NCBI RefSeq assembly: GCF_025152745.1
Contig: NZ_CP104041.1
Span: 496,001-560,000 of the forward strand
Length of the DNA: 64,000 nt
DNA from: Rhizobium sp. WSM4643
Lineage (GTDB): Bacteria; Pseudomonadota; Alphaproteobacteria; Rhizobiales; Rhizobiaceae
Direction: 5' to 3'
Shown: one piece after another, positions 1-7,806 of the stretch
Numbering within the stretch: the first letter of the stretch is position 1
Layout: each line of letters begins with the position of its first letter
Program-made: the position numbers and the translations under genes
The notes under the pieces: model-generated
What the model was told of the DNA's origin: nothing
Seen by the model: the letters and a program-made list of their open reading frames with translations, nothing else
Databases searched by the model: none

Positions 1-1419
1 GGGAAGCAGCCAGGTTTCGATGGTGGCATCGCTCCAGGGGCGCCAGCGCGAATAGAGCAGGTCGCCAGCGATCAACGCCTCTTCGAGAGTTTCCCGCGTG
101 CGGAAATGGACGCCGTCATCGGAGAGGCCGAGCATGCCGTCAAAGCTTGCGGCGGAGAAATTCCGGTCGTCGGCTTCGATGTTGAAGGCGTAGCGGGTGG
201 AATAGACGAATTTCGAATATTTCTCGTTTGCGCCGAGCATCTTGTCGTGCTGCTGCCCTGAGGAGAGTACGACTACGTTTCCCGGCGTGTGCATGGCGAC
301 CATTCCCGCTGGCGTCAACGCAACCGGTTCCGGAAATTCCGGCTGCGGTGCCTCTTCGGCGGTCCAGAACGGATGAGCCTGCGGAAGAGCGAGCGGCAGG
401 AAGAATTTCAGCGCCCAATAGGGTGAACCGGGAGAGTTGTAGCTCTCGCTCATGAAGAGGTTCGGATAGCCGTAGCCGACCGAAAGGACGCCGTCGCGAT
501 CGGCAATCGGCATGGCGGACCACCAGCGGATATGGCGCATGTAATAGCCCTTGATCTCAGCCCAGGGCAGCGCCTCGACGCCGGCAAAGGCAAGCGCGCC
601 CCAAAAGCCGCCCGCCGCAAAGCGGTAGGTCTGGCTGCGGCCGAAGGCAAGGGCTGCGCCATCCGGGCCGAACCAGTGGCGGATATCCCTGGCGAAGATC
701 TCGGCGCGACCCCGGAAGCGATCCTTGCGCGCCTCGTCGCCCTTGGCCAGCACGGCATAGATCAGGCCGTAGAAATGCATGGCGAAGGGAATGTAATGAT
801 CGACCCGCCGAACCGGCCCGTCGCGATACCAGCCGTACCCGAGGTCGAAGGCCTCCAATTCGTCGAGATAGGCGAGGGTTTTCCGGTGATCGAACGCCAC
901 GCTCACGCGTTCCAGCCCGAGATCGATGAGCACACGGAAAAATTTCCAGTTGTTATCGATGAATTCCAACTCGCGCGCCCTGAGAAGATAGGCAGAGACC
1001 GTTTTCTTCTCGCTGTCGTCAAGCGGTTCCCAGATGTGCTCGGGAACGAGCGCCAGGGCGAAGCCGACGGCGGCGAGCTCGACCAGCCGTTGGTTGCGGT
1101 CGGCAAGATCGCCCCAATATTCGGGATGAGCAGGATTGGTCCCGTTTGCCAGGCCGCGGCGATAGAGATCCCAATGCGGAAACGTGCCGCCGCCGGCAGC
1201 AAGCGGAACGATCCCCCAGAGCGGCCGTGCAAATCCCTCCAGATCCGCCGCCGCCCGATCGAAGATCGCGCCGGCCGCACCGAGGCGCACACGGGCGCCG
1301 CCTTCGGAAAAATACGGCAGCAGCGGCTCGAAGAGATCGGTGACGGCCTTGGCCAGGTCGTCGCGTGTCCTCAGGGGATTGCCGAAAAGCGGATTGGCCC
1401 TTGCGGGATCATAGATCAT
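1..1419 (-). CDS. DUF2264 domain-containing protein, C-terminus beyond window
   Basis: The minus-strand frame stays open from an ATG at 1419 to the window edge, giving 473 codons of a longer protein. The N-terminus reads MIYDPARANPLFGNPLRTRD. The body is rich in aromatic residues with helical repeats (HWFGPDGAALAFGRSQTYRFAAGGFW, shortened here to its gist), which matches my recollection of the DUF2264 family, proteins of about 600 residues with an alpha/alpha-barrel look. There is no signal peptide, so it is probably cytoplasmic. It is the last visible gene of an ABC transporter operon that also encodes a GH88 hydrolase. A role in oligosaccharide breakdown is inference from context; no catalytic residue is proposed. 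Confidence 0.72.
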   Translation of the reverse strand, partial: MIYDPARANPLFGNPLRTRDDLAKAVTDLFEPLLPYFSEGGARVRLGAAGAIFDRAAADLEGFARPLWGIVPLAAGGGTFPHWDLYRRGLANGTNPAHPEYWGDLADRNQRLVELAAVGFALALVPEHIWEPLDDSEKKTVSAYLLRARELEFIDNNWKFFRVLIDLGLERVSVAFDHRKTLAYLDELEAFDLGYGWYRDGPVRRVDHYIPFAMHFYGLIYAVLAKGDEARKDRFRGRAEIFARDIRHWFGPDGAALAFGRSQTYRFAAGGFWGALAFAGVEALPWAEIKGYYMRHIRWWSAMPIADRDGVLSVGYGYPNLFMSESYNSPGSPYWALKFFLPLALPQAHPFWTAEEAPQPEFPEPVALTPAGMVAMHTPGNVVVLSSGQQHDKMLGANEKYSKFVYSTRYAFNIEADDRNFSAASFDGMLGLSDDGVHFRTRETLEEALIAGDLLYSRWRPWSDATIETWLLP

Positions 1420-1447
1420 CGTCAGCTCGAAATTCCTCAAACCAAAT

Positions 1448-1476
1448 CGGCCGCAGGCAAATATTGCCCGCGGCCG
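1448..1476 (-). other. Intercistronic hairpin after binding-protein gene
   Basis: CGGCCGC (1448-1454) pairs with GCGGCCG (1470-1476), extended inward by GGCAA/TTGCC around a tiny AT loop with one mismatch. It lies between the solute-binding-protein gene and the DUF2264 gene, with no T-run. It could stabilise the upstream message or partly terminate transcription. Confidence 0.6.
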
Positions 1477-1493
1477 TCGACATTTCTGGACGC

Positions 1494-2768
1494 CTACTTG
1501 ATGGCCTTCACGCCTTCGGTCATTTCCTTCAATCCGTCGTCGATGGAGGTATTGTCGGTCATCATCGCGTCATGCACGCGATTGAGAACGACCTCGATCT
1601 TGGCGGCGTTCGGATTGACCGCCATTTCCAAATAGGCTTTCGACGGTATCAGCGCCTCCTTGCTGGCCGCGTCCTCGGGAAAGCCGGGTGTTGCCGCGAT
1701 CTTTGCGCTGACATCGGCGGTCTTGAGCGCTGGGAAGGTGCCCGTCGATGCGATGACGGCAGCGCCCTCAGGACCGGTGACGAACTTGATGAAGTCGAGG
1801 GCTGCATCCTTGTGCCCGGAATTGGTGTTGACTGCCAGACCCGAAATCTGTGCAGCCGTCGTGCCGGCTGCAACACCGTCCGGATGCGGGAACTTCACGA
1901 TGCCCCAGTTCTTGCTCTTCGATTCACCCGATTTCACCTTGGCGATCTGGGTGCCGACGAACCAGGTGCCCATCGGCAGCATGCCGATCGTGCCGTTGAA
2001 GAAGAGCGCCGAATAATGCGTGTTCGACGTCTTGAGGAAGGCGTAGGAGGGAATGGCGCCGTCCTTCTGCAGGGTCAGCGCCCGCTCGTACCAGGGCTTC
2101 AGGAAGGCGTAGTCGCCATCGACGAGCGTGTGTTTTCCGTCAAGGATGCCGGGCAGCTGGACGGTCGAACGCCAGGTGTGCAGCAGCGCGCCATAGGTCT
2201 TGTTGGTGCCCATGCCGCCCGTAAGCTTCTCGGCGGTCGCGTCGAACTGCGCCCAGGTCATGTCATTGGTGGGATAGGGGACGCCGGCTTTGTCGAAGAT
2301 GTCCTTGTTGTAATAGACGATCCAGAAGTCGGAGCGGAACGGCAGCGAATAGATCTTGCCGTCGATGGTCAGCTCTTCGATCAGGCCGCCATAAGGCGCC
2401 GGATCGATCTTCTGATCCTTCATGAAGCCGCTGAGATCGGCGATGTTGCCGGCGCGCACCAGGTTGGTGTAGCCCGGCACATCCTTGACGGTGACGATGT
2501 CGATGTCCTTGGAGCCGCCGGTCAGTTGCGTCGAGATCATCTGCTGGTAGTCTTGCGAGCCGAGGTCCATCGGTTCGAACTTCACGTTAGGGTGTTTGGC
2601 CTGATAGGCCTCGATCAGCGGCTTGTAATAAGCGGTCTTGTCCCAGTCCCACAAAGCCCATTTGAGCGTCACGGCGTCCTGAGCAAGCGCTGCGCCGGCC
2701 GTCATTGCGGCCAAGGTGAAACCCGCCACGGCAAGTTTCACCGTCCCCCCGAATTTTTCCAAATACAT
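1494..2768 (-). CDS. Sugar ABC transporter solute-binding protein (family 1)
   Basis: This is a periplasmic binding protein of the extracellular solute-binding family 1 (MalE/UgpB-like), 424 residues from the chosen start. I place the start at 2768 (MYLEKFGG...) because AAGGAGA sits just upstream; an ATG 24 bases earlier lies before that ribosome site. A Sec signal (VKLAVAGFTLAAMTAGAALA) precedes the mature start QDAVTLKWALWDWDK. The sequence has family features such as LPFRSDFWIVYYNKDIF and MLPMGTWFVG. It is encoded after the permease, GH88, ATPase and YesL genes on the same strand. The ligand is probably an unsaturated-uronate or glucuronate-containing oligosaccharide, inferred only from neighbours. 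Confidence 0.9.
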   Translation of the reverse strand: MYLEKFGGTVKLAVAGFTLAAMTAGAALAQDAVTLKWALWDWDKTAYYKPLIEAYQAKHPNVKFEPMDLGSQDYQQMISTQLTGGSKDIDIVTVKDVPGYTNLVRAGNIADLSGFMKDQKIDPAPYGGLIEELTIDGKIYSLPFRSDFWIVYYNKDIFDKAGVPYPTNDMTWAQFDATAEKLTGGMGTNKTYGALLHTWRSTVQLPGILDGKHTLVDGDYAFLKPWYERALTLQKDGAIPSYAFLKTSNTHYSALFFNGTIGMLPMGTWFVGTQIAKVKSGESKSKNWGIVKFPHPDGVAAGTTAAQISGLAVNTNSGHKDAALDFIKFVTGPEGAAVIASTGTFPALKTADVSAKIAATPGFPEDAASKEALIPSKAYLEMAVNPNAAKIEVVLNRVHDAMMTDNTSIDDGLKEMTEGVKAIK

Positions 2769-2808
2769 TCCCGTTCTCCTTCCCTGGATCATCTCTGGAT
2801 CAGTTATT

Positions 2809-3534
2809 TTATGAAGCGTCTCGTCTATGCGGTTCGCGGTGCGGCTGTGTTGCGTTTGGCAGGTGTAGAACCGTCACCGCCGCCCGATGGACGCCGAATG
2901 CGACGGCGAACATTCCGAGTGAAAAATTGAAGATTGCCGGCATGAACACCGAAACCGGATAGAAGAGGATGTGAGCCAGCCAGAGGCTGGCGGTAAAGGC
3001 GAGCGCTGCAAGCGCCGGGAAAGGACGGACAATGGAGGCGAGGGCGGCGAGGCGCAGCAGCATGAGAGCCGGCAGATCGCGCATCACCATCAAAACGAAG
3101 AGATGACAGGCGAGGACCGCGACGAAGGCGGTGGCGACGAGGGCGATCGTCAGCGGTGCGCTTAGCAACAGATTGTCGCGTGCGCCTGCGGCATAGGTGA
3201 CGATCGCATAAAGACCGATTGCGAGGGCGCCACCCAACGCCAGGCCCCAGGCGGTGGCGCGCCAGAAGTAGCGCAGAAAGGCTTCCGTGAAGTCCCGCAG
3301 TAGATAGGAGTTGCGGTCTTCCACGAGGGCCACCGAGACCCGGGCCATGGCGGCGAGGGCTGCCGGCAGCGTTACGACGAAGAGGCCGGTCAGGATGAAC
3401 AACATGTTCAGCTTGACCATCTCCCACCATTCGCGGACGAGGATCTCGGCGAACAGCGCAAGGCCGGTCCTCTTCGGAGCATCCTTCGGAATGCCCGGTC
3501 CCTCCCTCGTCCACATGTCCCGCAACCACTGCAT
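2809..3534 (-). CDS. YesL-family (DUF624) membrane protein
   Basis: A 241-residue integral membrane protein with about five hydrophobic segments, including LNMLFILTGLFVVTLPAALAA near residues 43-63. The N-terminal motif of a short amphipathic stretch followed by WEMVKLNMLFIL is typical of YesL/DUF624 proteins. These small proteins commonly sit beside ABC importers for plant-derived oligosaccharides, for example in the Bacillus yes rhamnogalacturonan cluster. Their biochemical role is not established; an accessory role in transport is usually assumed. GGGAGACGG precedes the ATG. The gene lies 20 bp after the ATPase gene and before the binding-protein gene. Confidence 0.82.
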   Translation of the reverse strand: MQWLRDMWTREGPGIPKDAPKRTGLALFAEILVREWWEMVKLNMLFILTGLFVVTLPAALAAMARVSVALVEDRNSYLLRDFTEAFLRYFWRATAWGLALGGALAIGLYAIVTYAAGARDNLLLSAPLTIALVATAFVAVLACHLFVLMVMRDLPALMLLRLAALASIVRPFPALAALAFTASLWLAHILFYPVSVFMPAIFNFSLGMFAVAFGVHRAAVTVLHLPNATQPHREPHRRDAS

Positions 3535-3554
3535 AGCCGTCTCCCGCAGGCGCC

Positions 3555-4664
3555 TCAGTATAGAATCGAGCGTTCCGTTTCCGTGTCGAACAGTTGCGCA
3601 TTGGTCATATCGGCAACCAGCGTCGCCTCCTCGCCGATATCGGGCCGGTAGCGCGGCGAGACACGGGCAATGAGATTGCGACCGCCTGCCACCATGTTCA
3701 GGTGCACTTCCGAGCCCATCGGTTCGGCAAGTTCGACGATCGCCTTGAGGGGCGCCAGGTTCTCGGGCGCGATGTCGGCCGGCGGCAGCTCGTGGAAATT
3801 CTCCGGACGGATGCCGAGCATCAGCTCGCGGCCCTCGTAGGGCGCGATCCTGCCCTTGTCGAAATGGGCGGGAAGCGGCAGTTCCCGGCCATCGAAGACA
3901 GCGACGTAGCCGTCGCCCCGTCGCAGAATGGTCGAGGGCAGCATGTTCATCTGCGGCGCGCCGATGAAGCCGGCGACGAACATATTGACGGGGCGGTCAT
4001 AGAGGTTCTGCGGCGTATCCACCTGCTGGATGTGCCCGTCCTTCATGACGACGATCCGGTCCGCCATGGTCATGGCCTCGACCTGGTCATGGGTGACGTA
4101 GATGAAGGTGGCGTTGAGGCGCTTGTGCAGCTTGGTGATTTCCGAACGCATCGTGCCGCGCAGCTTGGCGTCGAGGTTGGAAAGCGGCTCGTCGAGAAGG
4201 AAGACCGCCGGATTGCGCACCATGGCGCGGCCGAGCGCGACGCGCTGGCGCTGGCCGCCTGAAAGCGCCTTCGGCTTACGATTCAGGAGATGAGAGATGT
4301 CGAGGATCCTGGCGGCGTCCTGCACCTGGGCATCGATGAAGTCGCGCGACACCTTCCTGAGCTGCAGGCCGAACGCCATGTTCTTGTAGACGGTCATATG
4401 CGGGTAGAGCGCGTAATTCTGGAAGACCATGGCGATATCCCGATCTTTGGAAGGGACGTCGTTCATGACGTCGCCGCCGATCTTGAGCTCTCCTCCCGAT
4501 ATTTCTTCGAGGCCGGCGATCATCCGCAGCGTCGTCGATTTGCCGCAGCCGGAGGGGCCGACCAGGATGATGAATTCCTTGTCTGCGATCTCGAGGTCGA
4601 TGTCGTGGACGACGGTGAGCGCACCGTAGCTCTTGTTCAACTCTTTAAGCGAAATGCTGGCCAT
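3555..4664 (-). CDS. ABC transporter ATPase, UgpC/MsmK/MalK type
   Basis: This 369-residue nucleotide-binding subunit energises sugar import. Visible motifs are Walker A GPSGCGKST (residues 36-44), signature LSGGQRQRVALGRA, Walker B VFLLDEPLSNLDA and the switch histidine in THDQVEAMT. The C-terminal third (GIRPENFHELP and following) is the OB-fold/TOBE regulatory domain of the CUT1 family. AGGAGA sits upstream of the ATG. It lies 15 bp after the GH88 gene and belongs to the same operon. CUT1 ATPases are sometimes shared between importers, which matters because the fucoside transporter at 21.4-24.5 kb has no ATPase of its own. Confidence 0.95.
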   Translation of the reverse strand: MASISLKELNKSYGALTVVHDIDLEIADKEFIILVGPSGCGKSTTLRMIAGLEEISGGELKIGGDVMNDVPSKDRDIAMVFQNYALYPHMTVYKNMAFGLQLRKVSRDFIDAQVQDAARILDISHLLNRKPKALSGGQRQRVALGRAMVRNPAVFLLDEPLSNLDAKLRGTMRSEITKLHKRLNATFIYVTHDQVEAMTMADRIVVMKDGHIQQVDTPQNLYDRPVNMFVAGFIGAPQMNMLPSTILRRGDGYVAVFDGRELPLPAHFDKGRIAPYEGRELMLGIRPENFHELPPADIAPENLAPLKAIVELAEPMGSEVHLNMVAGGRNLIARVSPRYRPDIGEEATLVADMTNAQLFDTETERSILY

Positions 4665-4679
4665 CGGGTTCTCCTGAAT

Positions 4680-5852
4680 TCACCAATAGGAAGACCAGCT
4701 GCGCGAAAGGCGCGTCAAAGCTTCCATGTAATAATAATCTCCCCAGGAGACGCATTCATCGACACCCTCGCCGCGGCAGCTGTTGAACGGCGATTTCTTC
4801 GAATAGGTGGCGTGCAGCACCAGGCCGTTGGAGGCTGTGGGATCCTTGACCGCATAGTGATCCGCAAGGCTCTTCATCATGCGCCGCGCCAGCGTGCGAT
4901 AGCGTGCTGCCGGTTCCGGCTCGGCGAGATCGGCCATCTCCAGAAGGCCGCAGGCGGCGATCGAGGCCGACGAACTGTCGCGCGGCTCGCCGTCGCCGTC
5001 CGAAAAGACGAGGTCCCAATAGGGCACCATGTCGCCCGGCAGCCGGTTGAGATAGAAGGCGAGCAGCCGGTCGAAGGTTTGGCGATATTCCTCGACCCGC
5101 TCATAGCGATAGGAGAGGGCCATTCCAGCGATTGCCCAGGCCTGTCCGCGCGCCCAGGCGCTGTCGTCTTTGTAACCCTGTTTGGTGGCGCCGCGCACCG
5201 GCGCTCCGGTGACCGGGTCCATATAGAAGGTGTGATAGGTGGAATCATCCGGCCGAACCGAGTTGGCAAGCGTGGTGCGGGCGTGAATGAGCGCGATCTC
5301 GCGGTATTTCGGATCGCCAGTCTCGCGGCTTGCCCAGTAGAGCAGCGGCAGGTTCAAGAGGCAGTCGATGATATAGCGGTATTCTTCCGGCTTGCCTTTA
5401 CGACCCCAGGCCTGGATGAACTGACCGATCGGCTGGAAGCGCTCGATCAGCTGGTCGGCGGCAAGGATCGCGGCTCTGCGGCCATCCTCGTCGCCGACGA
5501 GTTTCCAGGCGGCGATGCAGGAGGGCGAATAGAGAAAGCCCATATCGTGATGATCGGTCTCGATGCGATTGACGATCCGATGCAGGAACGATTGGACCTG
5601 AATTTGTGCCGCATCCCGGAAAGCCGCGTCGCCGCTGTGTTCGAATGCGAGCCACAGCTCGCCGGGCCAGAAGCCGGCGGTCCACTGATCGTTCGCCACG
5701 GGGGGATAGAAATTCTTGATGCTCGAATGGTTCTGCGCGGCGTGGGTGAATTCTGGAAGGTTGCGCCTGACCTGCTCGACGGCGATATCGAGCGCGGCCT
5801 TCACTTCTTCATCGGTAATCGGCTGCGGGGCGACGGATGAAACGGCGTTCAC
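4680..5852 (-). CDS. GH88 unsaturated glucuronyl hydrolase
   Basis: A 390-residue hydrolase of family GH88. This family removes the delta-4,5-unsaturated uronic acid from the non-reducing end of oligosaccharides made by polysaccharide lyases, through hydration of the vinyl ether. Two aspartates match those known in Bacillus sp. GL1 UGL (Asp88 and Asp149): Asp103 in HHDMGFLYSP and Asp163 in IIDCLLNLPLLYWA. The conserved DDSAWARGQAWA stretch spans residues 229-240. There is no signal peptide, so it acts in the cytoplasm. The start is GTG at 5852, three bases after the upstream permease stop. The presence of a heparinase-like protein next door supplies a plausible source of unsaturated product. 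Confidence 0.93.
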   Translation of the reverse strand: MNAVSSVAPQPITDEEVKAALDIAVEQVRRNLPEFTHAAQNHSSIKNFYPPVANDQWTAGFWPGELWLAFEHSGDAAFRDAAQIQVQSFLHRIVNRIETDHHDMGFLYSPSCIAAWKLVGDEDGRRAAILAADQLIERFQPIGQFIQAWGRKGKPEEYRYIIDCLLNLPLLYWASRETGDPKYREIALIHARTTLANSVRPDDSTYHTFYMDPVTGAPVRGATKQGYKDDSAWARGQAWAIAGMALSYRYERVEEYRQTFDRLLAFYLNRLPGDMVPYWDLVFSDGDGEPRDSSSASIAACGLLEMADLAEPEPAARYRTLARRMMKSLADHYAVKDPTASNGLVLHATYSKKSPFNSCRGEGVDECVSWGDYYYMEALTRLSRSWSSYW

Positions 5853-5855
5853 GGC

Positions 5856-6692
5856 TTAACCCTTCAATCCAGTCGAGGCGATGCCCTCGACAAAGAAGCG
5901 CTGGAGAACAAGGAAGACGACGAGGACCGGAATGAGGGCGACGACGGAGGCCGCCATGATGAGCCCGTATTCGGCCGAATATTGCGAGATGAACATGCGC
6001 AGGCCGATCTGGACGGTCTTCAGCTCGGTCTTTGTGAGATAGATCATCGGCCCGAGAAAATCGTTCCAAGTGGTGACGAAGGTGAAGATCGTCAGCGTCG
6101 AGAGCGCGGGTTTCGACAGCGGCAGCATGATGCGCGCCCAGATCTGGTACTCGTTCATGCCGTCGATGCGCGCCGCCTCGCAGAGCTCGGTCGGGATCGA
6201 CATGTAGAACTGCCGCATCAGGAAGACGCCGAAGGCGGTGAATGCCTGCAGGCAGATCAGCGCCAGATGGGTGTTGTTGAGCCCGAATTCACGCATCAGC
6301 AGGAATTGCGGCACCATATAGACCTGCCAGGGCATGGCGATGGTGGCGATGTAGCCGAGGAACAGGGTGTTCTTGTAGGGGAAATTCAGCTTGGCGAAGG
6401 CGTAGGCGGCAAAGCTGGAGGTCAAAAGCTGCAGCAGCGTGACGATGATCGTCAGCTTCGAAGTGTTGTAGATGAACAAGGCGAGCGGGATCTTCGTCCA
6501 GATATCGACGTAGTTATGCCATTGCGGCTCGGACGGTATCCATTCGATCGGGAAGGCGAACACGTCGCGGCTGAGCTTCAAGGATGCCGAAAGCATCCAG
6601 GCAAAGGGCATCAACATGATGAGCGTGACGGCGATGACGATGGCGTAGATCGCGACCGATCTGACGGTCACCTTGCGTCCGGCGATCCTCAT
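5856..6692 (-). CDS. Carbohydrate ABC permease, MalG type
   Basis: A 278-residue inner-membrane permease of the CUT1 family with six predicted membrane helices. The cytoplasmic coupling loop EAARIDGMNEYQIWARIMLPLSKPAL is the EAA motif, and the ending QRFFVEGIASTGLKG is typical of MalG-like subunits. Its ATG overlaps the stop of the MalF-type permease by four bases (ATGA), so the two are translationally coupled. It would form the channel with that permease and the ATPase at 3555-4664. Confidence 0.94.
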   Translation of the reverse strand: MRIAGRKVTVRSVAIYAIVIAVTLIMLMPFAWMLSASLKLSRDVFAFPIEWIPSEPQWHNYVDIWTKIPLALFIYNTSKLTIIVTLLQLLTSSFAAYAFAKLNFPYKNTLFLGYIATIAMPWQVYMVPQFLLMREFGLNNTHLALICLQAFTAFGVFLMRQFYMSIPTELCEAARIDGMNEYQIWARIMLPLSKPALSTLTIFTFVTTWNDFLGPMIYLTKTELKTVQIGLRMFISQYSAEYGLIMAASVVALIPVLVVFLVLQRFFVEGIASTGLKG

Positions 6693-7645
6693 GCCTCGTC
6701 CTCCCTCTGGCGCCGGAACTGGAAGACGGTGACGGCAAGCACGAGGAAGAACAACACCAGCGAAACCATGCTGGAATAGCCGAGATCCCAGGAAATGAAG
6801 GCCTCGTTGTAGATGTGGTAGACGAGGACGAGTGTCGAGGTGCCAGGCCCGCCCTGGGTGATCATGTAGATCTGGTCGAACACCTTGAAGGACTGGATCG
6901 TCAGCATCACGGTGACGAAGAAGGTCGTCGGCCCGAGCTGCGGCACGGTGACATGGATGAACTTCTGCCAGGAATTGGCGCCATCGAGATCGGCGGCCTC
7001 ATAGAGTTCGGAATTGATGCCCTGCAGGCCGGCCAGATAGATGACCATGTAATAGCCCATGTTCTTCCAGATGCCGAAGAGGATCACCGTCACCATCGCC
7101 CAGTGGCGATCGGCCGCCCATCCCGGCATGTTCTTGGGATCGAGGCCGAGCGTATAGAGGATCATGTTCACCGGTCCCATCTCGGGATTGAAGATCATGT
7201 TCCAGACGACGGCGACGGCCACCAGCGAGGCGACATAGGGGAAGAACATCGCCGTGCGGAAGAAGTCGCGCCCTGCGATCTTCTGGTTGAGGAGAACGGC
7301 AAGGCCGAGCGCGCAGATGAGCGTCGCCGGCACGGAGGCGACCGTATAGATCACCGTGTTCCAGAACGCCGCGATGAAGGCCTTGTCCTCGAAGAGCCGC
7401 CAGAAATTATCCAGCCCGGCGAATGTGATCGCATTCGAGCCGTCCCAATGCATGAAGGCGAGCACGAAGGCGAACAGGATCGGGCCGAGCGTGAAGACGG
7501 CAAAGCCGATGAAATTCGGGGCAATGAAGGAATAGGCGACGAGCGCGCTGCGTATCCTGCGCTGGCGCTTGGACAAGACCGCAGCCTTCCGGCGAGAAGT
7601 TGCCGGAGCGCCATCCGTCGCGATGACTGAATTCGATATGGACAC
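6689..7645 (-). CDS. Carbohydrate ABC permease, MalF type
   Basis: First gene of the minus-strand uronide operon. I choose GTG at 7645 (MSISNSVIATDGAP..., 318 residues) because a purine-rich GGAGGAAGAGGAGG lies just upstream; an open frame extends 19 codons further but would run through that site. The protein has a charged N-terminus, six membrane helices and the EAA loop ELYEAADLDGANSWQKFIHVTVP. The final residues overlap the next permease. It is divergent from the heparinase-like gene, with a 161-bp control region between them. Confidence 0.92.
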   Translation of the reverse strand: MSISNSVIATDGAPATSRRKAAVLSKRQRRIRSALVAYSFIAPNFIGFAVFTLGPILFAFVLAFMHWDGSNAITFAGLDNFWRLFEDKAFIAAFWNTVIYTVASVPATLICALGLAVLLNQKIAGRDFFRTAMFFPYVASLVAVAVVWNMIFNPEMGPVNMILYTLGLDPKNMPGWAADRHWAMVTVILFGIWKNMGYYMVIYLAGLQGINSELYEAADLDGANSWQKFIHVTVPQLGPTTFFVTVMLTIQSFKVFDQIYMITQGGPGTSTLVLVYHIYNEAFISWDLGYSSMVSLVLFFLVLAVTVFQFRRQREDEA

Positions 7646-7691
7646 CGATGCCTCCTCTTCCTCCTGCAACCACATAGCACATATCCGGTAT

Positions 7692-7702
7692 TGGTCAAAC
7701 AA
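7692..7702. promoter_or_regulatory. Candidate FadR-type GntR operator
   Basis: TGGTCAAACAA fits TNGTNNNACNA, the consensus reported for FadR-subfamily GntR regulators. It sits in the 161-bp gap between the divergent permease and heparinase-like genes. An 11-mer with six fixed bases occurs by chance fairly often, so support is modest. No GntR gene is adjacent inside the window. Confidence 0.3.
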
Positions 7703-7806
7703 GTTCTAAATAGATCATACGAATTTCATGGAAAGCGCAAAAGACATATGATAGGTGAGCATGCAGACCAAACGCCCATCGATGCTTTTCCGGTACGGGG
7801 AGAGAC

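Noticed and set aside
1365..2930. 521-codon plus-strand frame opposite the binding-protein gene
   Set aside because: Shadow frame caused by high GC at third positions; the minus strand carries a signal peptide and family features.
4290..5840. 516-codon plus-strand frame opposite GH88 and ATPase genes
   Set aside because: Antisense shadow; the minus strand has unmistakable GH88 and ABC ATPase motifs, and no ribosome site or domain supports the plus frame.
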